Assembly: GCA_020853975.1 (NCBI GenBank)
Contig: JADYXW010000050.1
Location: 1 to 64,000, forward strand
Length of the DNA: 64,000 nt
Reading direction: 5' to 3'
Source of the DNA: Phycisphaerales bacterium
GTDB taxonomy: Bacteria > Planctomycetota > Phycisphaerae > Phycisphaerales > UBA1924
Each line of letters opens with the position of its first letter. Within the stretch, counting starts at the first letter, position 1. A program made the position numbers and the translations under genes. The notes under the pieces were generated by a model. That model was not told where the DNA came from. It saw only the letters and a program-made list of their open reading frames with translations, and searched no databases. This document shows, in pieces, positions 1 to 7,464 of the stretch.

Positions 1-25
1 CACCGACACCGCCTCAAAAAGCAAT

Positions 26-50
26 AAGCCTCGGCTTCACCGAGGCTTAC
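26..50 (-). terminator. Stranded terminator of the tRNA-Asp gene
   Basis: A 9-bp perfect stem (AAGCCTCGG / CCGAGGCTT) around a 5-nt loop. On the minus strand it is followed by a T-rich run near positions 12-20. It lies 5 bp beyond the left copy of the tRNA repeat (56-99), exactly where the minus-strand tRNA-Asp would need its terminator if the island were removed. Seen directly: hairpin, T-run and position. Inferred: it was separated from its tRNA by the insertion. Confidence 0.75.
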
Positions 51-55
51 GCAAA

Positions 56-99
<44 letters not shown>

Positions 100-302
100 A
101 ACGGGGCGAATGCCCGAACCCCCGACAAAACGCGGACTTGCGCGACATCCGGCCAACCCCAGCAGCGCCGGGAGCAGCGCCCGGGGCCGAACCCCCGCTG
201 CCGCCCGACCTGGCCGCCGTCGTCGCGGCCTGGCCGGCGCTCCCGCCAGCCGTTCGCGCTGGCATCGCGGCGATGGTGCAGGCGTCCGCCGCCACCCGCT
301 GA
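100..302 (+). CDS. Displaced C-terminal segment of the island integrase
   Basis: In the frame that would follow if 17501 were joined to 100 (the excised circle), 203 nt stay open and stop with TGA at 300-302. They would add about 67 residues. The last 35 or so have protein character: a Pro-rich lead, then a Leu/Ala/Val helix, a Trp-Pro turn and a second Ala/Val helix ending near Ala-Met-Val-Gln-Ala. From memory, tails of this style close planctomycete tyrosine recombinases, but that was not checked. In the integrated state the segment has no start codon or promoter of its own that I can see, so it is a partial coding region cut off by integration. Joined with 15926-17501 it gives exactly 593 codons including the stop. 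Confidence 0.65.
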
Positions 303-523
303 CCGCGGCGGATCGAGACGCACGCGGCAATGCCCACGAGGTCCGGGCGTCCCGGCGTCAACGTCTACAGAAACGCCGGTGATGCCGCGGGAACCGGGTA
401 TCTGTAGACGTATACGCCGTGGCGAACGCGTAGGTACTTGGAGAAAAACGGGTCGGACGCGATGCCTACGGGAACAGCCGCGAGCCTATTCAGAGTTTGT
501 TGCGGATGCCGTCGCGGGCTGGA
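303..523. other. Left-end non-coding segment with inverted boxes
   Basis: No convincing gene lies between the integrase tail and the OLD-family gene. The segment carries an inverted pair of an 11-bp box (ACGTCTACAGA at 361-371 and its complement at 401-411) separated by 29 bp. The surrounding 20-mers resemble each other, and one of them recurs near 14270. In an excised circle this stretch would lie just downstream of the integrase, a usual place for accessory recombination or replication sites. Confidence 0.5.
355..374 (+). repeat. 20-bp box, copy A (inverted mate at 14263-14282)
   Basis: GCGTCAACGTCTACAGAAAC is matched perfectly, in inverted orientation, at 14263-14282. Its core GTCTACAG also occurs at 401-411 (inverted), 14227-14234 and 14282-14289 (inverted). 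The role is unknown: recombination directionality site, origin iteron or operator are all possible. Confidence 0.75.
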
Positions 524-2698
524 TTACGACTGCACCACCGCCTTCACGCCCACCGATCCCGCAACCGGCTTTAATTCGAGTTCTGGTGCCGCCTGTCCCG
601 CGAGTCGGGCGAACAGTCGTTCCCACGAGTCGAGCGAGTGCGCCCAGCCATTCCCCTGCGACACGGCCTCGGCCAGCCTGGCTTTCACGAGTCGGGCGAC
701 ATCGACTTTCCAGCCATCACCCAGCGTGATCCCGTGCTTCGCCGCGTAGGCCTTGACCTGAGGAATGATCGCACCGGCGGCGTCGGCCGCGACGAACGGA
801 TGATCGTGTGGTCCCCTGAGGTATCGGTCGATGATGGGCGCGAGGAATGACTTCGGAAACAGGTCCTCAATTTCCCCGTGCTGCGTGCCGTTGAACTCGC
901 TTGCCATCAAAACCCGGTCCGGCACCGCAGAATACATCTCGTCCTTCAGCGCCTTTGCCAGATTGACGCCCGCGCTGTCCCCGTCGCACAGCACGATGGG
1001 CAGGTCATCGTCCCGCCCGCCGAGAATGGCGGCAGAGACCTTGATGGCCTTCGCCCCAGAAGTCGGCACGAACACCACCTCGCGCGTCGGCTTGAATCGG
1101 CCCGCGGCGATGAGCACATTCTTGATCGCGCTCAAATAGAACTGGTCCGACTGCCCCTCCACCACCACCGCGCGGCAGCCCTGCAACAGCGAGTCGCACA
1201 TGCTCAGGCCCAGGGCAGCGTGCGCCGCGTACACGGACTTGGACTGTGCCGCGACCGGCCCCGCACGCAGGTCAGGCGAGGCGACCGTGTAGCCGTCATC
1301 CTCGAAGTAGACGTTTCGGGCGCGGTCCAGATGGTCCGCGTCGATGAGGAACGGAGAGTGCGTCGTGTAGACGATCTGATTCGACTGCCCCAGGTGATCG
1401 AAGAACTTCGACAACTCCTTCTGCGCCAGCGGGTGGAGTGAATGCCCAGGTTCATCGAGCAGCAGGATCGCGCCGTTGTGCGCCGCCTTGCTCTCGACCA
1501 GGAAGATCAGGTAGAAACTCAAAAACCACTGCAGGCCCGTGCTGCGTCCCTCGAGTTCGATTTCCTCCGGCCGCTTGTCGTCCGAGACCCAGATGCGGAA
1601 GTGGTTGCCGTCCGCTTCGAACCGAATACGGTACTCGCCCTGCTTCCACCAATCCCGGAACTTCTTGGTGAGTTCGGTTCCAGCCGACTGCATCAGGACG
1701 CTGCGCTCCTTCTTCTTCTCGTTGAGCGCCTGAATCTGCGTCTCGTTCGGCTTTCCCTGTTGCTCGTTCCAGTCCTTGCCCAGATCGAGAATCTCCTCGG
1801 GCTTGAGCCGCACGAAGTCGAACAGCACGCGCAGTGTCCGGGCGCGTGCCTCGGCCTTGCCCGAAAGGTCCGCCCGCTTCAAGTCTTCGATGACGTGCGG
1901 GAGGTAGATCTCGGAGTCGAGATTCCCGTAGGTCGTGTAGTACACGAACACGGGCAGGTTGTCCACGACCAGTTTGCGGGCCGGAGCCGAGTCGTTCGCG
2001 CCCGGTTTCCCTGCCTTCTGCGCCGCCTTTGCCAACGCCGCGGTGAGTTGGTTGTATCGAGCCGCGATCACCGATGCCGCACCGGCGTCCTTGGACACGG
2101 TGGGATCAATCGCCGCCTTCACCTGATCCAACTCCGCCGTCTTGAGACCGTCTGGCATCTTGGACATCAACCCCGCCGCCTTGTCGATCGCCGCGACGGC
2201 GTTCGTCTTTCGCGTTCCATCCGCGTCATCCGTCGGTTGAAGCCCGGCGATCTCGGTTTTCGCGGCATGAAGCAAACTGCTGACTTCCGACTTCGCCACG
2301 GTCGGTGACGACTTCGCCTTCGGGAAGTGCACATACCGCTGCCCGCCCAGGTCGCGGCTGACCTCGACCTCCTGGACCTCTTTGGCGGGCACGCCGGCCG
2401 TCGTCGCGACCTGCTGAGCGAGGGCGTCCGTCAACGTGAATCGAGCGGTGATAAAGACAGGTTTGCTCTTCGCTTGCCGGATCGCATTGTAGTCCTTGCG
2501 GGGCGCGTCCGCGATCAATTTGATCTCGCCCTCCTTGGCAGGGTTGAGTTTCCACAGCGGGACCACCAGATTCGTCTTGCCGGATTCGTTTGTGCCGATG
2601 AGCGCAGTGATCTCGGCGGCGTCGATCCAGCCGCTGTCCTTCACAGAGCGGAAGTTCGTGACTTTGAAGCCGGTCAGTTGCATTTGGGCTGTGGTCAT
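524..2698 (-). CDS. OLD-family ATPase/TOPRIM nuclease
   Basis: A 724-aa protein with an SMC/RecF-like ATPase domain fused to a TOPRIM nuclease domain, the layout of OLD-family (overcoming lysogenization defect) nucleases. The Walker A motif GTNESGKT is at residues 35-42, a signature-like STGLQW segment precedes the Walker B LLLDEPGHSLHP near 411-423, and TOPRIM acidic motifs follow: VEGQSD near 510 and CDGDSAG near 568. The start ATG at 2698 was chosen because AGGAGG lies just upstream; a longer frame to 2797 has no such support. It is transcribed away from the divergent hsdM operon. OLD proteins act in phage defence, sometimes with a Gabija-type or reverse-transcriptase partner. No GajB helicase is adjacent, so a stand-alone role is inferred. 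Confidence 0.85.
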   Translation of the reverse strand: MTTAQMQLTGFKVTNFRSVKDSGWIDAAEITALIGTNESGKTNLVVPLWKLNPAKEGEIKLIADAPRKDYNAIRQAKSKPVFITARFTLTDALAQQVATTAGVPAKEVQEVEVSRDLGGQRYVHFPKAKSSPTVAKSEVSSLLHAAKTEIAGLQPTDDADGTRKTNAVAAIDKAAGLMSKMPDGLKTAELDQVKAAIDPTVSKDAGAASVIAARYNQLTAALAKAAQKAGKPGANDSAPARKLVVDNLPVFVYYTTYGNLDSEIYLPHVIEDLKRADLSGKAEARARTLRVLFDFVRLKPEEILDLGKDWNEQQGKPNETQIQALNEKKKERSVLMQSAGTELTKKFRDWWKQGEYRIRFEADGNHFRIWVSDDKRPEEIELEGRSTGLQWFLSFYLIFLVESKAAHNGAILLLDEPGHSLHPLAQKELSKFFDHLGQSNQIVYTTHSPFLIDADHLDRARNVYFEDDGYTVASPDLRAGPVAAQSKSVYAAHAALGLSMCDSLLQGCRAVVVEGQSDQFYLSAIKNVLIAAGRFKPTREVVFVPTSGAKAIKVSAAILGGRDDDLPIVLCDGDSAGVNLAKALKDEMYSAVPDRVLMASEFNGTQHGEIEDLFPKSFLAPIIDRYLRGPHDHPFVAADAAGAIIPQVKAYAAKHGITLGDGWKVDVARLVKARLAEAVSQGNGWAHSLDSWERLFARLAGQAAPELELKPVAGSVGVKAVVQS

Positions 2699-2783
2699 GG
2701 GCCTCCTTGTCTGCATTTCACGTGCCGATGGCCACGTATCACGGCGCGTTCGAGGGCCCTCCGGGCGCTCGCCTGTCGCGAGA

Positions 2784-2789
2784 AGTATA
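2784..2789 (-). promoter_or_regulatory. Likely -10 of the OLD-family gene
   Basis: Minus-strand TATACT (5 of 6 to consensus) preceded by TGG, an extended -10. It lies 86 nt upstream of the ATG at 2698. No convincing -35 is visible. The 2699-2964 divergent region must also hold the hsdM promoter; I could not place that one. Confidence 0.4.
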
Positions 2790-2964
2790 CCAAACACAAC
2801 CCATTCCTCTCCATTGGCGTTTCGACCGACTCGGGCTCCCCGGTGCCGGTTTGGCAGTCAATCTGTTCCGATGACGGACGCACGCCGCGCCGGCGCCGGC
2901 CGCTGAGCAGACACGCACGAATCCCCTACGATGTCCTCGAATCCCTACCTCTCGCGGGAGCGCC

Positions 2965-5037
2965 ATGCCCAGGATCACTCAACAGCAACTCGAGGCCATG
3001 CTCTGGGGGGCGGCCAACGTCCTCCGCGGCCGCACCGCCGGGCAGGACTACAAGGGCTACGTCCTCAGCCTGCTCTTCTTCAAACGCCTGTCTGATCAGT
3101 GGGACCACGAGGCCGATGCCCTGGTCGCCCAGAAGGAGGCCGAGCGCGGCAAGCCGTTCACAGAGGCCCAGCGCAAGGCCCTGATCGCCCAGGGCGGCCA
3201 CCGCTTCACCATCCCCGACGGCTGCCACTGGGGTGACGTGCTCAAGCAGGCCACCAACATCGGCGAGGCCCTCGATCGGGCCCTCCAGGGCATCCAGTCC
3301 GCCAACCGCGAACTCAGCGGCGTGTTCACCGCCCGCTGGAATCTACCCGCCCCCGACGGCGACGGCAAACTCATCGGCAACGAGGTCGTCCACGAACTCG
3401 TTCAGCGCTTCAACGACATCCCCCTCTCGAATGCCCATGTCACCGCCGACATGCTCGGGCGCGCGTACGAGTACCTCATCAAGATGTTCGCTGACGATGC
3501 GGGCGCGAAGGCCGGCGAGTTCTTCACGCCACCCGAGGTGGTCGATTGCCTCGTTCGCATTCTGCGCCCCGCATCAGACCAGACCGTGTACGACCCCACC
3601 TGCGGCTCGGGCGGCATGCTCATCCATGCCCACGACTATCTGAAGGAGCAGGGCGAGAAGCCCGCCATGCAGATCCGCTATCACGGCCAGGAAATGGTTT
3701 GGACCACCTTCGCCATCGCCAAGATCAACTCCATCCTCCACGGCATGGAGGCCGACATCCGCGGCGGCAAGTCCACCATCACCGACCCACAGCACCTCAA
3801 CTCCGACGGAAGCCTGCGTCAGTTTGATGTCGTTCTCTCGAACTTCCCATTCTCCGACGAGATGTGGTGGCTCAGCGAAGACGCCCGCGCCCGGGCCGAG
3901 TCGCAGAAGGCCGAGGAGAAGGCCACCGGCAAGAAGAAGAGCGGGAAAAAGTCCGCGAAGGCCAGCCGCGATGACTTCACCGACAAGTTCAGCCGCTTCG
4001 TGTTCGGCACGCCCCCCGCCGGCTACGGCGACTACGCCTTCATTCAGCACATCATCGCCTCCCTGCTCCCTGGCGGGCGCGCCGGCGTCGTCTGTCCCCA
4101 GGGCGTCCTCTTCCGTGGCCAGCCCGAGATCGAGGAAGAAACTGGCGAGTTCGATGAGGATGGCAACCCCAAAATCCGCCGTCGCAAGGCGGACGATGAA
4201 TACCTCATCCGCAAGGGCCTGCTCGATGCCCGCCTCATCGACGCGGTGATTGCCCTGCCGCTGAACGTCTTCTATGGCGCGGGCGTTCCGGCCTGCCTCT
4301 TCATCATCGACAAGAACCGCCCCAAGGCCCGGCGAGACAAGGTGCTCCTGGTCTACGCCGCGCGGCACTACCGCGAACTCTCCAACAAGAACCAGTTGCG
4401 CCCGCAGGACGTGATGCGCATCCTCGTCCACTACCACGCTTACGGCGACGCGAAGAAGGCCGCGGCGCTGGTCAAGGAGCACAGCCAGCGCCTGCGCGAC
4501 GAGATCACGCGCGAGGAGCACGAGGAGATCGAGCGCATCACTGCCGAGTTTGAGGAAGATGCGAACAGACTCGCCTCGCTTCAAGCCGATCTGGCGAAGG
4601 AGCAGAAGGCCTTGGCCGCCGCCACGGCAGCGAAGACGAAGATGGCTGACCTGGCGAGGTTCGAGGCAACGGTCGCGAGGATCGAGAAGGCCATCGAGCG
4701 CCCGAAGGCGAAGGTGGCGCAGCGGGACGAGCGCATCGCCGAGCAGCGCAAGCGAGCAGAGGAGGATCGGCAGGCCGTCGTCACCGCGGGCAAGGAACTG
4801 GTGGCGATGTACGCCGACCCCGCCGAGTTGGCCAAGCACGCCCGCGTGGCGGAAATGAGCGAGATCGAGGAGAACGAGCACAACCTCAACATCCCGCGCT
4901 ACGTGGACACCTTCGAGCCCGAGGAGCCGATCGATGTGCGCGAGGCCCTCAAGGCGCTGGACGAGGCCGAGCGCCAGCGCGCCGCGGCGGACGGCGAACT
5001 GCGGCGGTTGCTCGCGGAGGTGGGGTATGCGCCTTGA
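2965..5037 (+). CDS. Type I restriction-modification methylase subunit HsdM
   Basis: N6-adenine DNA methyltransferase subunit, 690 aa, working with HsdS in the modification trimer and with HsdR for restriction. An N-terminal helical HsdM_N-type region is followed by the SAM-binding motif I DPTCGSGGM near residue 209 and the catalytic motif IV near residue 292. Motif IV here reads NFPF instead of the common NPPF/Y; the catalytic Asn and the aromatic are kept. Residues about 500-620 are a charged coiled coil with many Glu, Lys and Ala, longer than in short HsdM forms. First gene of a five-gene operon; its stop overlaps the hsdS start by 11 bp. Confidence 0.93.
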   Translation: MPRITQQQLEAMLWGAANVLRGRTAGQDYKGYVLSLLFFKRLSDQWDHEADALVAQKEAERGKPFTEAQRKALIAQGGHRFTIPDGCHWGDVLKQATNIGEALDRALQGIQSANRELSGVFTARWNLPAPDGDGKLIGNEVVHELVQRFNDIPLSNAHVTADMLGRAYEYLIKMFADDAGAKAGEFFTPPEVVDCLVRILRPASDQTVYDPTCGSGGMLIHAHDYLKEQGEKPAMQIRYHGQEMVWTTFAIAKINSILHGMEADIRGGKSTITDPQHLNSDGSLRQFDVVLSNFPFSDEMWWLSEDARARAESQKAEEKATGKKKSGKKSAKASRDDFTDKFSRFVFGTPPAGYGDYAFIQHIIASLLPGGRAGVVCPQGVLFRGQPEIEEETGEFDEDGNPKIRRRKADDEYLIRKGLLDARLIDAVIALPLNVFYGAGVPACLFIIDKNRPKARRDKVLLVYAARHYRELSNKNQLRPQDVMRILVHYHAYGDAKKAAALVKEHSQRLRDEITREEHEEIERITAEFEEDANRLASLQADLAKEQKALAAATAAKTKMADLARFEATVARIEKAIERPKAKVAQRDERIAEQRKRAEEDRQAVVTAGKELVAMYADPAELAKHARVAEMSEIEENEHNLNIPRYVDTFEPEEPIDVREALKALDEAERQRAAADGELRRLLAEVGYAP

Positions 5038-6403
5038 TTGCTTCCCGGATGCTCCGCCGCAGTGGGATCGGGTTGTTGTGGATGCCTTCGCAAAGGTCGC
5101 GCCTCGTTACCGGCTCGACAAGTCCAAGGAGTACCCGTTCGTCGAGATGGCCGCGGTCGCGGAGCAATTCGGCGGGATCACACGCTGGGAATGGCGGAAG
5201 CCGGAATCGTCGGGCTTGGCCCGATTCAAGAAGAACGACATCCTGTTCGGCAAGATCACACCATGCGCAGAGAATGGCAAGGTCGCCCTGGTCCGGGATT
5301 GGCCTACGGACTTTGGCCTCGGCTCAACCGAGTTCATCGTGCTTTCCCCCAGGGAACGCGTTGACCCTCGCTGGGCGTACGCAGTTCTGTGTGCGAACCC
5401 CGTGCTGGGTCGAGCGATCTCCCGGATGGAAGGGTCAACGGGTCGCCTGCGAGTGACCGAGGACACGTTCACAAAGTGGTTGTATGTGCCGCTTCCTAGC
5501 CCATCGGAGCAGGCCGGCATCGCCAAGATCCTCGATGCGACGGACACCGCCATCGAACGCACCCGCGCGGCGCTGGATGATGCGCGTCGTGTGGAGTCGG
5601 GAGTGCTCCATGCATTACTCACCTGCGGGATTGACCTCCGCCGAGGCATTCGCAAACGCGAGGAACGGCCCTCCGAGTTCACCGCCCTTCGCTGGGGCTG
5701 GTACCCGACGGCCTGGGAAGCGTCAAGCGTGGCGGAAGAGTTTGACCTTGCGACGGGATTCACGCTCGGTGAGCACCGGCGACCACGACTGAATCGTCGC
5801 CGCTACCTGCGCGTCGCCAACGTGCAGCGTGGGTACATCGTGCTCGATGACGTGGCCGAACTGGAGGCCAAGGACCGCGAGATGGTTGACCGTACTCTTG
5901 CGCTCGATGACATGCTGATCGTCGAGGGGCACGCGGACCCGTACCAGATTGGTCGGTGCGCACGCGTACCTGCCGAGGCCGTTGGCCTGACGTTCCAGAA
6001 TCACCTGTACCGCCTTCGGTGTCGTCGCCTCGATCCTCGCTTCGCCGAATTGTGGATGAACTCGCAGGAGAGCCGCCGCTATTGGCAGCGAATGTGCTCA
6101 ACGAGTTCGGGGCTCAACACGATCAACCAGCGCAAGCTCAAGGCAATGCCGATCTTCGTGCCGGAGCCCGACGAACAGAAGCGAATCGCCGACATCGCAC
6201 GTTGCCACCGCATCCATGTCGCCGCCTTGGAGTCGGAGGTGTCGCGGATGGAACGTCTTAGGCGTGGCCTGATGCAGGATTTGCTGACGGGCCGCGTCCG
6301 CACCGGCGTGGCGGGATCGGCGGTGCTCGATGCGGACGGCGCGCTGAGCGGGTCCGAACCGACTCGGCGACCCCGCGCGGCTGCAGGAGTCGCCGCCCGA
6401 TGA
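5027..6403 (+). CDS. hsdS: Type I restriction specificity subunit HsdS
   Basis: DNA-recognition subunit, 458 aa. It has two target-recognition domains, each followed by a conserved helical spacer: the first ends in the segment around KILDATDTAIERTR (near residues 165-180), the second in the region ending with LRRGLMQDLLTGRVR (near 415-430). The conserved PSPSEQAGIAKIL and PEPDEQKRIADIA turns precede each helix. The start ATG at 5027 has GGAGG 6 nt upstream and overlaps the hsdM stop; a longer frame from 4934 lies inside hsdM and has no ribosome site. Its stop overlaps the next start by 4 bp (ATGA), so translation is probably coupled to the SIR2-like gene. Confidence 0.92.
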   Translation: MRLDCFPDAPPQWDRVVVDAFAKVAPRYRLDKSKEYPFVEMAAVAEQFGGITRWEWRKPESSGLARFKKNDILFGKITPCAENGKVALVRDWPTDFGLGSTEFIVLSPRERVDPRWAYAVLCANPVLGRAISRMEGSTGRLRVTEDTFTKWLYVPLPSPSEQAGIAKILDATDTAIERTRAALDDARRVESGVLHALLTCGIDLRRGIRKREERPSEFTALRWGWYPTAWEASSVAEEFDLATGFTLGEHRRPRLNRRRYLRVANVQRGYIVLDDVAELEAKDREMVDRTLALDDMLIVEGHADPYQIGRCARVPAEAVGLTFQNHLYRLRCRRLDPRFAELWMNSQESRRYWQRMCSTSSGLNTINQRKLKAMPIFVPEPDEQKRIADIARCHRIHVAALESEVSRMERLRRGLMQDLLTGRVRTGVAGSAVLDADGALSGSEPTRRPRAAAGVAAR

Positions 6404-7464
6404 CCGATTCTGGAGACCGCATCCCAGACCCTCGCTTTGGCCGGCCGCACGTCGTGCTGCTCGGCGCGGGCGCGAGTCTCGCCGCATTTCCCAACGGTGA
6501 TAGGCGGGGCAAGCGCCTGCCGTTGATGAACAACCTGATCGACGTGCTCGAACTCGGATCACTGCTCGACCGGCATGGGATCGCCCACAAGGGAGTCAAC
6601 TTCGAGGCGCTCTATTCGGGCTTGGTCACGAGCGGGCAGCACCCGGATGTCATCCGGGCCATCGAGGCCTCCGTGTTCAGTTACTTCCACGGCATGAGGC
6701 TGCCGGACCATCCGACGATCTACGACCATCTGGTTCTGTCGCTGCGCCCAAAGGATTTCATCGCCACCTTCAACTGGGACCCATTCCTCGAGCAGGCCAT
6801 CCAGAGGAACTACGTGGACCGCCGCGTTCAGCCGCCGCACATCGCGTGCCTCCACGGGTGCGTGTCTCTCGGATACTGCGATCGGCACAAGCCCTTGACG
6901 TTCGGCAAGGCGAACATGAACTGCCTTCGCTGCGGTGAGGAAGTTAAGGGGATGCGCCTCCTCTATCCGGTGACGCAGAAGAACTACAACGCCGATCCCC
7001 ACACGATCGCGGCGTGGCAAGACACTCAGATGGTCATGCGCCACGCGTACCTGTTCACCGTGTTTGGCTACAGCGCCCCCACCACGGACGTTGAGGCGGT
7101 GCGCCTGCTCAAAGAGGCCTGGGGTGATCCCTCGAAGCGGGAACTGGAACAGGTCGAAGTCATCGACATTCGAGCCTTTGAGGACCTGGAGAAGACGTGG
7201 TCGCCTTTCGTCCTGCGCGAGCACTGGGAAGTGCACCATTCGTTCTATCACTCCTGGATCGCTCGTCACCCCAGACGATCATGCGAGGCGTTTTTCAACG
7301 CCACGATGATGTGCGCGCCGGAGTCTGAACGGCCAATTCCGCGGGAGTTGGGCTTTCCGGAGTTGTGGAAGTGGTATCAGCCCATGATCGACCAGGAGAA
7401 TGAGTACGAGGCGAAGCGAGCGGCTGAAGATCACCACCAAGGCGTCACGGAGGCAACACAATGA
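6400..7464 (+). CDS. SIR2-like NADase-type protein with zinc ribbon, inside the R-M operon
   Basis: A 354-aa protein with the marks of the defence-associated SIR2 fold. The nucleotide-binding LGAGAS is near residues 21-26, TFNWD near 124 (the Asn matches the catalytic Asn of TxNxD in SIR2 effectors), LHG near 150 (the catalytic His position) and FGYSAPTTD near 221-229. A four-ligand cluster, C-x2-H...C-x2-C at about 159-178, sits after the LHG, where sirtuins carry their zinc module. It lies between hsdS and hsdR with 4-bp overlaps on both sides, so it is co-translated with the restriction complex. Family knowledge: SIR2 domains in Thoeris, DSR and SIR2-HerA systems deplete NAD during infection. 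Inference: an abortive effector or guard tied to the R-M complex. It could also be a non-catalytic NAD- or ADP-ribose-binding accessory. Confidence 0.75.
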   Translation: MTDSGDRIPDPRFGRPHVVLLGAGASLAAFPNGDRRGKRLPLMNNLIDVLELGSLLDRHGIAHKGVNFEALYSGLVTSGQHPDVIRAIEASVFSYFHGMRLPDHPTIYDHLVLSLRPKDFIATFNWDPFLEQAIQRNYVDRRVQPPHIACLHGCVSLGYCDRHKPLTFGKANMNCLRCGEEVKGMRLLYPVTQKNYNADPHTIAAWQDTQMVMRHAYLFTVFGYSAPTTDVEAVRLLKEAWGDPSKRELEQVEVIDIRAFEDLEKTWSPFVLREHWEVHHSFYHSWIARHPRRSCEAFFNATMMCAPESERPIPRELGFPELWKWYQPMIDQENEYEAKRAAEDHHQGVTEATQ

